Positions 33,269 through 40,966 of a stretch of 64,000 nt of DNA are shown piece by piece. Each line of letters starts with the position of its first letter. Position 1 is the first letter of the stretch. Origin of the DNA: Haloprofundus marisrubri (lineage in GTDB: Archaea > Halobacteriota > Halobacteria > Halobacteriales > Haloferacaceae); assembly GCF_001469955.1 (NCBI RefSeq), contig NZ_LOPU01000018.1:498001-562000 (forward strand). The letters are read 5' to 3'. A program made the translations under genes and the position numbers. The notes beneath the pieces are model-generated. The model did no database searches and had not been told where the DNA came from. It saw only the letters and a list, made by a program, of their open reading frames with translations.

Positions 33269-34762
33269 TTACTCCTGCGGACTGTAGTTCGGTGCTTCGT
33301 CGGTAATCATCACGTCGTGGGGGTGGCCTTCGGTCTGGCCGGCCGCGGAGACGCGGACGAAGCGGGCGCGCTCTTTGAACCCGGGCAGCGTCTCGGCGCC
33401 GACGTAGCCCATCCCGGATTTCATGCCGCCGACGAGTTGGTGCAGTTCGGAAGCGAGCGTTCCCTTGTAGGGAGTCGCCGCTTCGACGCCCTCGGGGACG
33501 AACTCCTCGTCCTCGTCGGCGTCTTTGAGGTAGCGGTCGCCGCCGCCCGAGCGCATCGCGCCGACGCTGCCCATGCCGCGGTACTGTTTGTACTTCTTGC
33601 CGTTCATCGTGATGACGCGGCCGGGCGCTTCCTCGGTGCCGGCGAAGTACGACCCGAGCATCACGGCGTCCGCGCCCGCGGCGACGGCCTTGATGGCGTC
33701 GCCGGAGTAGCGAATCCCACCGTCGGCGATGACGGGGACGTTCTGTTCGCTGGCGACGTCGGCGACTTCGGCGACGGCCGTAATCTGGGGCATCCCGGAC
33801 CCGGTGACGACGCGGGTCGTACAGATGGAACCCGGGCCGATACCGACTTTCACGCCGTCGGCGAAGTCGACGACCGCTTCGGCGGCTTCTCGGGTCCCGA
33901 TGTTGCCGACGACGACGTCGGCGTCGACTTCCGATTTGATGTCGCGGGCGCTGTCGATAACGTTCATGTTGTGCGCGTGCGCGCAGTCGATGAACAGCAC
34001 GTCCGCGCCGGCGTCGTCGGCGGCGACGGCGCGGTCCGTCTCGAAGGGGCCGACGGCGACACCGCAAACCAATCGGCCTTCGTCGTCGCGGGCGGCGTTC
34101 TCGTGTTCGCGGCGCTGGAGGATGCCCTGCATCGTGACCAAACCGACGAGACGGTCGTTCTCGTCGACGATGGGGACGCGCTCGATCTTGTAGTCGTACA
34201 TGAGTTCGAGGGCGTCGCGCGCGGTGACGTCCTCGCCGGCGGTGATGACCTCGTCGGTCATCGCTTCGCGGACCTCGTCGCGTTCGCCGACTTCGAGGTA
34301 CGGCCGGATGTCGGTGCCGGAGATGATTCCGAGCACCATGTCGTCGTCGTCGACGACGGGCGCGCCGCTGACGCCTTCTGCCTCCATCATCTCGTCGACG
34401 TCGCGGACGGTCTGACTCGGGTTCGCCGTCACGACGTTCTCGCGGCGGATGACGAGTTCGTCGGCGCGTTTGACGCGCTCGATTTCGGCGACCATCGCCT
34501 CGACGGGCATGTTGCGGTGAAGAACCCCCAGACCGCCTTCGCGGGCCATCCCGATGGCCATCCCGCTCTCGGTGACGGTGTCCATCGCCGCCGAGAGCAC
34601 GGGAATGTTGAGTTCGACGGTCTTCGAGACGCGCGTCGCCACATCGGCGTCGTCGGGTTCGACGCGGCTCTCCATCGGTCGAAGCAGCACGTCGTCGAAC
34701 GTCAGCGCTTCCGGTACTCGTAGTTTCTCCGAGAACGTATCGTCGGGAACGTCGTTCGCCAT
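33269..34762 (-). CDS. guaB: Inosine-5'-monophosphate dehydrogenase
   Basis: 497 residues from ATG 34762, full length for IMPDH. It oxidises IMP to XMP with NAD, the first step to GMP. The TIM barrel opens with [10 protein letters not shown]; two CBS domains lie at about residues 100-225; the catalytic loop is [15 protein letters not shown] (catalytic Cys) and the flap is near [15 protein letters not shown]. The start is backed by a TATA-like sequence about 27 bp upstream. The longer frame to 34864 is unlikely. Both IMP-branch genes (purA and guaB) occur in this window. Confidence 0.97.
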   Translation of the reverse strand: MANDVPDDTFSEKLRVPEALTFDDVLLRPMESRVEPDDADVATRVSKTVELNIPVLSAAMDTVTESGMAIGMAREGGLGVLHRNMPVEAMVAEIERVKRADELVIRRENVVTANPSQTVRDVDEMMEAEGVSGAPVVDDDDMVLGIISGTDIRPYLEVGERDEVREAMTDEVITAGEDVTARDALELMYDYKIERVPIVDENDRLVGLVTMQGILQRREHENAARDDEGRLVCGVAVGPFETDRAVAADDAGADVLFIDCAHAHNMNVIDSARDIKSEVDADVVVGNIGTREAAEAVVDFADGVKVGIGPGSICTTRVVTGSGMPQITAVAEVADVASEQNVPVIADGGIRYSGDAIKAVAAGADAVMLGSYFAGTEEAPGRVITMNGKKYKQYRGMGSVGAMRSGGGDRYLKDADEDEEFVPEGVEAATPYKGTLASELHQLVGGMKSGMGYVGAETLPGFKERARFVRVSAAGQTEGHPHDVMITDEAPNYSPQE

Positions 34763-35000
34763 GTAAGTGGTCCCGGCCGTCCGGACAAAAACGTTGCGAG
34801 ATAGCATCCTCTTGCGGATGTGTCTCACTACGAGTCCAGTGACTATGCACAGTCGTGGATACAATCGCCGGGCACGACGAACTCGCCGTCGTTCGCCGAC
34901 GAGGGGTTCGACAATCGGTGCAATATTCGCCCAATGCGAAGCGGAATGCTGTGGATACTACGGCAAAGTGAGTAACAATTCGTCGAATCGTAGGCCTGAC

Positions 35001-35010
35001 TTATAAATTA
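35001..35010 (+). promoter_or_regulatory. Strong TATA box
   Basis: ttataaatta is a near-ideal archaeal TATA box. A transcript from it would start near 35030, inside the dyad gcgagt...actcgc, leaving a leader of about 50 nt before the gene at 35084. Confidence 0.55.
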
Positions 35011-35053
35011 GGGTGCGAGTACGCTGTCGTATGCACTCGCTTCCCACACAACA

Positions 35054-35060
35054 CTTAATA
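35054..35060 (+). promoter_or_regulatory. Second TATA-like box, leaderless start
   Basis: cttaata lies 24-30 bp before ATG 35084, as expected for a leaderless transcript of that gene. Confidence 0.5.
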
Positions 35061-35083
35061 GTTCTGTCCGAATTAGTTCAGCC

Positions 35084-35266
35084 ATGAACTCCGAGAGTTC
35101 AGCCGCACTGCGCACTGCCGGTCGACCACACCGCGACCTCGGCACCCTCTTTACAGCAATGTGGCTCACAATTAAATCGGGGTTTGTAGGCGGAGGACGA
35201 CCGTGGTGGTCCGCGTCCTCGGGCTTGCGCTCGTATCACCGCTTGGCCGAAGGTGACGGCCGCTAG
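35084..35266 (+). CDS. Small hypothetical protein
   Basis: 60 residues, with a basic character unusual for this proteome. The centre has FTAMWLTIKSGFVGGGRPWWSASSGL. It is supported by a well-placed promoter and lies 6 bp ahead of the DUF5794-type gene on the same strand, so it probably shares its mRNA. No family recognised, and the coding status is moderately sure. Confidence 0.5.
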   Translation: MNSESSAALRTAGRPHRDLGTLFTAMWLTIKSGFVGGGRPWWSASSGLRSYHRLAEGDGR

Positions 35267-35272
35267 TCTCAG

Positions 35273-36259
35273 ATGAGTGTCTCACAGCACCCGATTGCGC
35301 TGCGCTTAGAGCAGCAGGTCGGCGGCGCGACGCGCCTGCTCGCAACGGTGATGGCGTTGCCGCTCGTCGACGGTATCTTCCCCGCGCTCGTGTTAGCGGG
35401 CGCGCTGACGACGACCACCGCCAGCGGCGCGACGGCGTTCTCGCCGGTGGGCATCGTCGAGACGGGACTTCTCATCTTCGGCGGTTCCGCCACGATGGCG
35501 GTCATCCTCGCCGAGATGGACGGCACCCCGCGCGAACAGGTCCAGTCGGTCCTCCTGTTGGGTGCGGTACTGATTCCGCTCGCCGCCGTCGAGGCGGCAC
35601 TCGCCGGCACCATCGAGAGCCTCGTCGATATCGCTATCTTCGAGCGCTTCGCCGGCCTCGTCATCATCGCCATCGCGGCCAAGACCGCAAGCGCCGAAAT
35701 CGGTGAGTATCTGCCGGGTCCGGCGGTCATCATCGGTCTCGGCCTCGTCGCAAGCTTCGACCCCGCTGGCGCACAGTTGATCGTCGACCTCGACCCGGTG
35801 ACCGTGTTGGCCGGTGCGGCCGCCGCGGGCGTGGGTGTCGGCTTCGCACTCGGCGTCGCGCTGTTCGGTGACCGCCTCCGCGGGAAGGTCGACATCGACC
35901 TGTTCCGCTTCGGCAGTTCGGTGGCGCTGGCGATGCTGGCGCTGTCGGTGCTCGGCATCATGAACACCCACTACCCCGTCGCGCTGGGCGTGCTCTGCGT
36001 GACGGCGGTGTTCTCGTACGACCCGGGAAGCAGCGACGACAGCGCGGTCGTCGACGCTACCGAAGACGACGACAGCGACGACACGGCGGCCGCCGGACAG
36101 ATGCGGGACGCCTCGGCAACGACGTCGGCTCACGAAGGTCCAGTCGCCGACGGCGGCGACGCTCCGCAGTCGGCGGTTCGTCGCTCCGAGGAGGAAGAGG
36201 AGTCCGGGTCGGCGTACGGCTATCCCGGTGAGGACGACTCACGCGCGCCGTGGTTGTAG
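35273..36259 (+). CDS. DUF5794-type membrane protein
   Basis: 328 residues. Residues 1-245 have about seven hydrophobic helices (LLATVMALPLVDGIFPALVLAGAL; ERFAGLVIIAIAAKTASAEIGEYLPGPAVIIGLGLVASFDP). Residues 250-328 form an acidic, disordered cytosolic tail ending SGSAYGYPGEDDSRAPWL. The sequence matches a haloarchaea-specific family (DUF5794) of unknown role. The tail end overlaps the 3' end of the convergent gene by 21 bp. Confidence 0.8.
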   Translation: MSVSQHPIALRLEQQVGGATRLLATVMALPLVDGIFPALVLAGALTTTTASGATAFSPVGIVETGLLIFGGSATMAVILAEMDGTPREQVQSVLLLGAVLIPLAAVEAALAGTIESLVDIAIFERFAGLVIIAIAAKTASAEIGEYLPGPAVIIGLGLVASFDPAGAQLIVDLDPVTVLAGAAAAGVGVGFALGVALFGDRLRGKVDIDLFRFGSSVALAMLALSVLGIMNTHYPVALGVLCVTAVFSYDPGSSDDSAVVDATEDDDSDDTAAAGQMRDASATTSAHEGPVADGGDAPQSAVRRSEEEEESGSAYGYPGEDDSRAPWL

Positions 36260-36787
36260 ACGCCGCTGCCGCCACTGCCACAGCACGACGTTGAGAAGAA
36301 CGCCGGCGGCGAGCAGTCCGAAGTTCACCGGGTTCGAGTTGTAGTAGACGACGTCGATACCGACGCTTCCTTGCACGAACGGCCACAGCGGTTCTATCGG
36401 CTGTGAGATGTCCGGTGCCGAGAGGATATCACCGAACACGTGCGCGGCCCCGCCGACGAACACCGCCAACCCGGCGAACACCGAGGGTCTATCGAGTGCA
36501 TCCGCCGTCCGCGACAGTAACCCTCGATTGGCCGCCCACGGAACTACCGTGCGGCCGAGAAGTGGAGCGAGTACGACGCTCACGATGCCGACGAACAGCA
36601 GCGTGTGAGTAACGCCGTGGTGCTGGACGGTCGCTATCGCTTTACTCAGGTACAAGTCGATGTCGGGAAGCATCCCGAACGGGAGTCCCAGCCCCACGAA
36701 CAGCAGTGCTGAGTCGCGGTCGACGAGAAACCACGCCGGCGAGAGCGCTATCAGTGCAAGTCCCAAATGTCCGCTTACGTCAACCAT
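36239..36787 (-). CDS. DUF457/YdjM-type membrane metal-dependent hydrolase
   Basis: 182 residues with four or five hydrophobic helices. The family's histidine/aspartate set is visible: DVSGHLGLA, GMLPDIDLYL, HHGVTHTLLF, HVFGDILSAPD and the closing NSNPVNFG. The family is called membrane-bound metal-dependent hydrolase, though its substrate is not known. Convergent with the DUF5794-type gene and overlapping its last 21 bp. Confidence 0.82.
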   Translation of the reverse strand: MVDVSGHLGLALIALSPAWFLVDRDSALLFVGLGLPFGMLPDIDLYLSKAIATVQHHGVTHTLLFVGIVSVVLAPLLGRTVVPWAANRGLLSRTADALDRPSVFAGLAVFVGGAAHVFGDILSAPDISQPIEPLWPFVQGSVGIDVVYYNSNPVNFGLLAAGVLLNVVLWQWRQRRLQPRRA

Positions 36788-36885
36788 GACGACACAGTCG
36801 TCACACAGACAAGTAAGTCTCGGGGCCGATAACGAGATGTCGACGAAGACAGAGAACTTAGGTGGATTCGTCGTCAGAGACGTGT

Positions 36886-37107
36886 ATGAGCAATCGCGTC
36901 GTGGAGGGGCGGATGGTTACCGCCGAACGACTCGCCGAACTGGTCGAGGGCGAACCGCCGATGGAAGCCGACAGCATCGACGACGCCGACTTCGACTGTC
37001 CGGAGTGTGGTGGCAACGTTCTCAGCGTCGGCTACATGCCGAGCGTCACCGAGTTCGTCACCGGCTACAAATGTCAGGACTGCGAGTGGGCCGACGACGA
37101 CCGGTAA
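36886..37107 (+). CDS. DUF5795-type zinc-ribbon protein
   Basis: 73 residues. SNRVVEGRMVTAERLAELVEGE then DFDCPECGGNVLSVGYMPSVTEFVTGYKCQDCEW. The two C-x2-C pairs form one zinc ribbon. It matches a haloarchaeal family of small zinc proteins (DUF5795). The ATG at 36886 is chosen over the in-frame GTG at 36862 because the conserved region starts there. It lies directly upstream of tRNA-Trp. Confidence 0.78.
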   Translation: MSNRVVEGRMVTAERLAELVEGEPPMEADSIDDADFDCPECGGNVLSVGYMPSVTEFVTGYKCQDCEWADDDR

Positions 37108-37152
37108 TCGAATCGAAACCCCTTTAGTGGTTTTGCGTCAATGAAGGGACGA

Positions 37153-37327
37153 GGGGTCGTGGCCAAGCCCGGCATGGCGACTGACTCCAGAGGCAACGCC
37201 CGGGACGAAACTCCAGACTGATATACCGAGCGACCGACTGATCATCGGTTCGTGACGACGACCCTCTGGAGTTCCGAGGCGGACCGGAGATATCAGTCGA
37301 TCGGGGGTTCAAATCCCTCCGACCCCA
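37153..37327 (+). tRNA. tRNA-Trp (CCA) with intron
   Basis: Acceptor ggggtcg (37153-37159) pairs with cgacccc (37320-37326), discriminator A at 37327, no encoded CCA end. D arm gcca/tggc, anticodon stem actga (37180-37184) pairs with tcagt (37293-37297), loop ctCCAg with anticodon CCA at 37187-37189. T arm ggggg-ttcaaat-ccctc. An intron of about 101 nt interrupts after position 37, as in all known haloarchaeal tRNA-Trp genes. A 7-bp hairpin with T-run follows. Confidence 0.95.
37191..37291 (+). ncRNA. tRNA-Trp intron, box C/D guide RNA
   Basis: The intron lies between G37 and A38 and can fold with the exon ends into the bulge-helix-bulge cut by the splicing endonuclease. It contains two CTGA boxes (37218-37221 and 37238-37241) and a gtgacga box-C-like element (37252-37258). 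In Haloferax volcanii this intron guides 2'-O-methylation of C34 and U39 of the same pre-tRNA; the same role is inferred here. Exact edges may shift by one or two bases. Confidence 0.8.
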
Positions 37328-37341
37328 TCTGATAAAAGTCA

Positions 37342-37366
37342 AACCGGCTTCGATTGCCGGTTCTTT
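37342..37366 (+). terminator. Hairpin plus T-run after tRNA-Trp
   Basis: aaccggc (37342-37348) pairs with gccggtt (37356-37362) across a 7-nt loop and is followed by cttttccc. This is a plausible transcription end for the tRNA. Confidence 0.6.
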
Positions 37367-37512
37367 TCCCTCATTCAACTCCTCCAGTACCTACTCTCGC
37401 AGATAGCTGTGAGAGAGCACCGGCAGAACCCGCTGTTCAGCAGGCACACCGTCGTTCGTCGCTCATCTCCCTCTCCGTCGGAGTGTGTGGCGACCGCAGT
37501 ACCGGACTGCGC

Positions 37513-37520
37513 TTTTATAC
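37513..37520 (+). promoter_or_regulatory. TATA box of small zinc-ribbon gene
   Basis: ttttatac is placed about 27 bp before the ATG at 37543. Confidence 0.6.
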
Positions 37521-37542
37521 TCCACGCGTGCTAGCATGACAT

Positions 37543-37725
37543 ATGGGAGACACTCTGACGTGCGAAGAATGCGGGGCAGCAGTCGAATCGGTCGAACAAC
37601 TCGAAGAAGGACAGGAAGTCGTCGAAATGCAAGAGGAGAGCGACGGGTCGATACGACTCTTCGAGAGTCGAAACCTCTTCCTCTGTAAGAACTGTAAGAA
37701 CCCCCTCGGTCTCTTCGACTCGTAG
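37543..37725 (+). CDS. Tiny two-CxxC zinc-ribbon protein
   Basis: 60 residues. TCEECG near the N-terminus and LCKNCKNP near the C-terminus form a likely zinc ribbon around an acidic middle (EQLEEGQEVVEMQEESDGS). Leaderless by its TATA box. No further family features; a regulatory or chaperone-like adaptor role is a guess. Confidence 0.68.
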   Translation: MGDTLTCEECGAAVESVEQLEEGQEVVEMQEESDGSIRLFESRNLFLCKNCKNPLGLFDS

Positions 37726-37898
37726 TACGGAGACGAAGATTCCTGTCCGGACACTGTGTACTTTCACACGCAAGTAGTGTGGTCGGTCCCCTGCAATAGA
37801 CGGGTCGTGCGTCGTTTTCTCCCTGTTTTCGCAGTCACAGAAAAGAAGGTTTACATACGGCGACACGTAGGCCTCTCCATGGACGGGAGGAAGCGGCG

Positions 37899-38102
37899 AT
37901 GAGTGACCGAGCCAGAGGCGAACCGTACAAGTACACCGGACCGTGCCCAGTCGACGACTGCGACGAACAGTTCGTCGGTATGGGTGTCCCGCACCTGCGA
38001 CAACACGTCCGCGAGGAACACGGCCCCCTCGCCGTGCACGAGCAGGTACCCGAACTCGAACTCGTCTCGGGCACCGACGCACAGCACCGCCACGAACGAT
38101 AA
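37899..38102 (+). CDS. Tiny C2H2-like zinc-finger protein
   Basis: 67 residues. GPCPVDDCDEQFVGMGVPHLRQHVREEH gives a C-x4-C plus H-x3-H...H arrangement. The rest is polar and acidic. An antisense frame over the same bases is longer but lacks a conserved-looking core. Function unknown. Confidence 0.6.
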   Translation: MSDRARGEPYKYTGPCPVDDCDEQFVGMGVPHLRQHVREEHGPLAVHEQVPELELVSGTDAQHRHER

Positions 38103-38281
38103 CTGCGCGGTCCTCCAGTTCCCCGTTTCCACTCCGCTGCCCGTTGTCTTGCGTTTCCGTTCTCTCCTTTCCTGTCTTCCCCACTTCGCACTCGTCTGGA
38201 CGCGTCACATCGCTCCGCGTTCATCTCGGGAGGCGAGAACACGTCACCGTAAGTCGACTATCCGAACTCACCCCTCCCGAC

Positions 38282-39535
38282 TCACCCCGCGACGAGTGAG
38301 TCGAGAAACGTCCCGACGCGCGCGCCGGTCTCGGTCCACGTCGGATGAGCGTCGTACGTCGCCAGCGCCGCCAACCCCAACCGTGTGAGTCGCTCGCGGT
38401 TCCGGCACAACGGCGCGACGACGTCTGTCACTTCCGTCGGGTTTGTCGGGTCGACCAGATAGCCGTTCGACTCGTCGGCGACGAGTTCGCTCGCCCCACC
38501 GGAGGCGGACGCGACCACCGGAAGGCCGAACCCCATCGCCTCGACGTAAGCGATGCCGAACCCCTCGTGCGTCGACGGCATGGCGAACACGTGACTACGC
38601 TCGTACAGCGCTGCGAGCGATGCGTCGGCGAGTCGGCCGGTGAACCGGACTCGGTCGTCCAGTCCCAACCGACCCACAGCAGCGCGGAGTGCCTCGACGT
38701 AGTCGGGGTCGACGGTGAGACTTCCGGCGACGACGAGTTCCCACGGTCGATGCACGCGCGCTAACCCCGCCAGCAACGTCTCGACGTTCTTTCGTCTCGT
38801 GACGTTGCCGACGCAGACGATACGAAGCGGTCCGTCGGCGGCGCGCGACCGAACGCGGACGGGAGACACCATCGGGCCAGTCGACTCGGGTGTGCTGAGC
38901 GACGTGGACGACTCTCGGGGGTCGCTTGGCCGACCCGACTCGCTCGGTTCGGTCGACTCGCTCGGTTCGGTCGACTCGCTCGGTTCGGTCGACTCGCTCG
39001 GTTCGGTCGACTCGCTCGATTCGGCCGTCGCGGCCGATTTCGCCGAGCGAAACCGGTCGCCCGCCGGATACGCGACGACCGACGGCGCGACCAACTCGGT
39101 CCCCCCATCGACGAGCGTCGAAACGGCCCGTCGCGTCGTCTCGCTGTTGCAGACGAACGCGTCGACCGACCGGAGATACGCCCGTTCGAGACGCCGCACG
39201 AGCGCGTTTCGCCACGTGGGGCGCGACTCGTCGGCGCGGAGATGGTGGACGACGGCGACGACGGGCGCGGAGATGTCGAGACGGCGGTTGAGCCACGCCA
39301 GCGACGGATGACAGAGTTCGTCTTGGAGCAGCACGTCGAGGTCCGCAGACCGCAGACGGCGGCGCAGCGACCGGTCGACGTTGTCGACCGTCGACTGCAG
39401 ATAGCTTCGCTCGGGCAGCGAGAACACGACGACGTCGTCGCCGCGGCCCTGAAGGTAGTCGGCGACCCGGCGGTCGTACAGAAACCCGCCGGAACGCTCG
39501 TCGAGGGGTCCGTAGACGAGAAAGCCGACGCGCAT
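38282..39535 (-). CDS. GT-B (family 4 type) glycosyltransferase with internal repeat
   Basis: 417 residues. N-terminal GT-B lobe (RVGFLVYGPLDERSGGFLYDRRVADYL); C-terminal lobe LRIVCVGNVTRRKNVETLLAGL and the E-x7-E nucleotide-sugar motif in STHEGFGIAYVEAMGFGLPVVAS. Between the lobes, residues about 170-205 hold SESTEP-type repeats encoded by an 18-bp minisatellite. It transfers a sugar to an unknown acceptor at the cytosolic face. Its ATG directly follows the stop of the PTPS-like gene, so it is the last gene of the operon starting at 41746. Confidence 0.87.
   Translation of the reverse strand: MRVGFLVYGPLDERSGGFLYDRRVADYLQGRGDDVVVFSLPERSYLQSTVDNVDRSLRRRLRSADLDVLLQDELCHPSLAWLNRRLDISAPVVAVVHHLRADESRPTWRNALVRRLERAYLRSVDAFVCNSETTRRAVSTLVDGGTELVAPSVVAYPAGDRFRSAKSAATAESSESTEPSESTEPSESTEPSESTEPSESGRPSDPRESSTSLSTPESTGPMVSPVRVRSRAADGPLRIVCVGNVTRRKNVETLLAGLARVHRPWELVVAGSLTVDPDYVEALRAAVGRLGLDDRVRFTGRLADASLAALYERSHVFAMPSTHEGFGIAYVEAMGFGLPVVASASGGASELVADESNGYLVDPTNPTEVTDVVAPLCRNRERLTRLGLAALATYDAHPTWTETGARVGTFLDSLVAG
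38937..39026. repeat. 18-bp coding minisatellite
   Basis: Four identical copies of gactcgctcggttcggtc plus a fifth diverged copy run from 38937 to 39026. Being a multiple of three, length changes keep the glycosyltransferase frame; each copy adds a six-residue SESTEP unit. Confidence 0.85.
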
Positions 39536-39913
39536 TCAAACGGCCGTCTCGTAGGCTGCGGCCGCCTCCTCGTCCTCCCACATCGTCACGCGGACGCGTT
39601 CGGGACCGTCGAGCGCCGTCTCTTCGACGACTGTCTCACAGAGAATCCGGGCGAACCGTTCGACGCTCGGGTTCTTGCCTTCGAACTCCGGAAGGTCGTT
39701 GAGCGTCGCGTCGCGGTAGCGGTCGACGGCCGGCGAGAGCGCCGCCTTCACGTCGTCGATGTCGACGAGGTAGCCGTACTCGTTCAGCGTCGGCCCCTCG
39801 AAGCGGAGTTCGACGCCGAATCGATGCGAGTGCAACTCGCCTTCGGGACCGGGGTCGGGAACGGTGAGAAAGTGCTGGGCGATGAACGACCGCCGGACAG
39901 TGACCGAGTACAT
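39536..39913 (-). CDS. PTPS/QueD-like protein with Glu for catalytic Cys
   Basis: 125 residues from ATG 39913, a T-fold subunit. Zinc ligands are His14 (FIAQHF), His28 and His30 (LHSHRF). The catalytic Cys normally four residues before the first His of the H-x-H pair is Glu24 (E-x3-HSH), as in the PTPS-III class, which releases 6-hydroxymethyldihydropterin instead of pyruvoyl- or carboxy-tetrahydropterin. GKNPSVERFARIL is the conserved C-terminal block. It is the third gene of the GTP cyclohydrolase III operon. Product inferred, not shown. Confidence 0.83.
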   Translation of the reverse strand: MYSVTVRRSFIAQHFLTVPDPGPEGELHSHRFGVELRFEGPTLNEYGYLVDIDDVKAALSPAVDRYRDATLNDLPEFEGKNPSVERFARILCETVVEETALDGPERVRVTMWEDEEAAAAYETAV

Positions 39914-39920
39914 ACGGTCG

Positions 39921-40964
39921 CTACGGACCGCCGTAAGTAAAGAGAACGCCCACGGACGTCGCCGACCTCGAATCGAGCAACTCGTAGGCTCGTTCGGCGT
40001 CGTCGACGGAAACGCGGTGGCTGAGCAGGCGTTCGGCGTCAAGTTCGGCGAGGCGGTCCCAGGCGACGTCGAGGCGACGGTCGCTGTTCCATCGGCCGCG
40101 AAGCGAGGGGTCGAGCGTGCTGACCTGGCTGTTCTGTAGGCGGATACGACTCCGGTGAAACCGCCCGCCGAGGTCCAGCGTCGCCGGTTTCGTCCCGTAC
40201 CACGACCCGACGACGACGCGGCCGTCGTACCCGGTTGCGGCGACGGCGGCGTCTAGCGCTGCCGGATTCCCCGACAGCTCGAACGTCAGGTCCGCGCCGT
40301 CGTCGGCGTATCCGCGGGTTTCGCCCTCCAGCGGCCCCGACGGGTCGAATCGGTCGCCGACCTCCTCGGGGGCGACGCTCTCATCGGCCCCGAACTCCTG
40401 CGACAGTTGGCGGCGGTCGGCGATACCGTCGACGGTGACGAGTTCGGCCAGCGGAAACGACGAGAGTACGGCCGTCGTCAGCAGGCCGACCAACCCCTGC
40501 CCGAAGACGACGACCCGCTCGCCGACCATCGGGCGGCCGTCCATCGCAAAGTTGACCGCCGTCTCGACGTTCGGTAGCAACGTCGCCGCCGCTGCCGAAC
40601 AGTCGTCGGGAACCGGATGGAGGTCGGCGGGCGTCGCACAGAAGTGGCTCTCGTGGGGGTGAAAGGCGAACACCCGGCGGCCGACCCATTCGTCGTCGAC
40701 CGCGTCGCCAGCGGCGGTGACAGTGCCGACGGCGGCGTAGCCGTATCGCAGCGGGTAGTCGAGCGAGCCGTCGAGCGCGGCGATAGCCTCGTCGGCTTTC
40801 AGTTCCGTGGGTGCTTCGCCGCGGTAGATGAGCAGTTCAGTGCCCGGGCTGATAGCCGAGTGTTCGGTCTCGACGAGCACCTCGTCGTCGTCGGGCATTG
40901 GAATCTCGGACTCCGTGACGCGGACTTCGTATGGGGCCGTGAACGTCACGGAGCGTGCAGGCAT
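39921..40964 (-). CDS. Medium-chain dehydrogenase/reductase
   Basis: 347 residues. N-terminal GroES-like domain with SAISPGTELLIYRG (like BchC-type members) and GYAAVGTV; Rossmann domain with VVVFGQGLVGLL. The usual zinc-ligand Cys is Ser in SAISPGTE, and the structural-zinc Cys cluster is absent, so zinc-binding annotation of relatives may not apply. Uses NAD(P). It starts two bases after the GTP cyclohydrolase III stop and ends seven bases before the PTPS-like gene. Confidence 0.85.
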   Translation of the reverse strand: MPARSVTFTAPYEVRVTESEIPMPDDDEVLVETEHSAISPGTELLIYRGEAPTELKADEAIAALDGSLDYPLRYGYAAVGTVTAAGDAVDDEWVGRRVFAFHPHESHFCATPADLHPVPDDCSAAAATLLPNVETAVNFAMDGRPMVGERVVVFGQGLVGLLTTAVLSSFPLAELVTVDGIADRRQLSQEFGADESVAPEEVGDRFDPSGPLEGETRGYADDGADLTFELSGNPAALDAAVAATGYDGRVVVGSWYGTKPATLDLGGRFHRSRIRLQNSQVSTLDPSLRGRWNSDRRLDVAWDRLAELDAERLLSHRVSVDDAERAYELLDSRSATSVGVLFTYGGP

Positions 40965-40966
40965 AG

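Larger units (their letters stand above)
34763..35083. other. 321-bp divergent intergenic region
   Basis: The left part holds the guaB promoter. The middle shows no coding sequence. The right part holds two promoter boxes for plus-strand transcription: ttataaatta (35001-35010) and cttaata (35054-35060), and between them an imperfect dyad gcgagt (35015-35020) / actcgc (35035-35040). Confidence 0.55.

Noticed and set aside
37153-37327. Provirus integration at tRNA-Trp
   Set aside because: No integrase gene, no repeated 3' tRNA fragment found downstream, and neighbours are ordinary chromosomal small genes.
38937-39026. Possible CRISPR-like array
   Set aside because: 18-bp units are directly adjacent without spacers and are in frame within a glycosyltransferase; it is a minisatellite.
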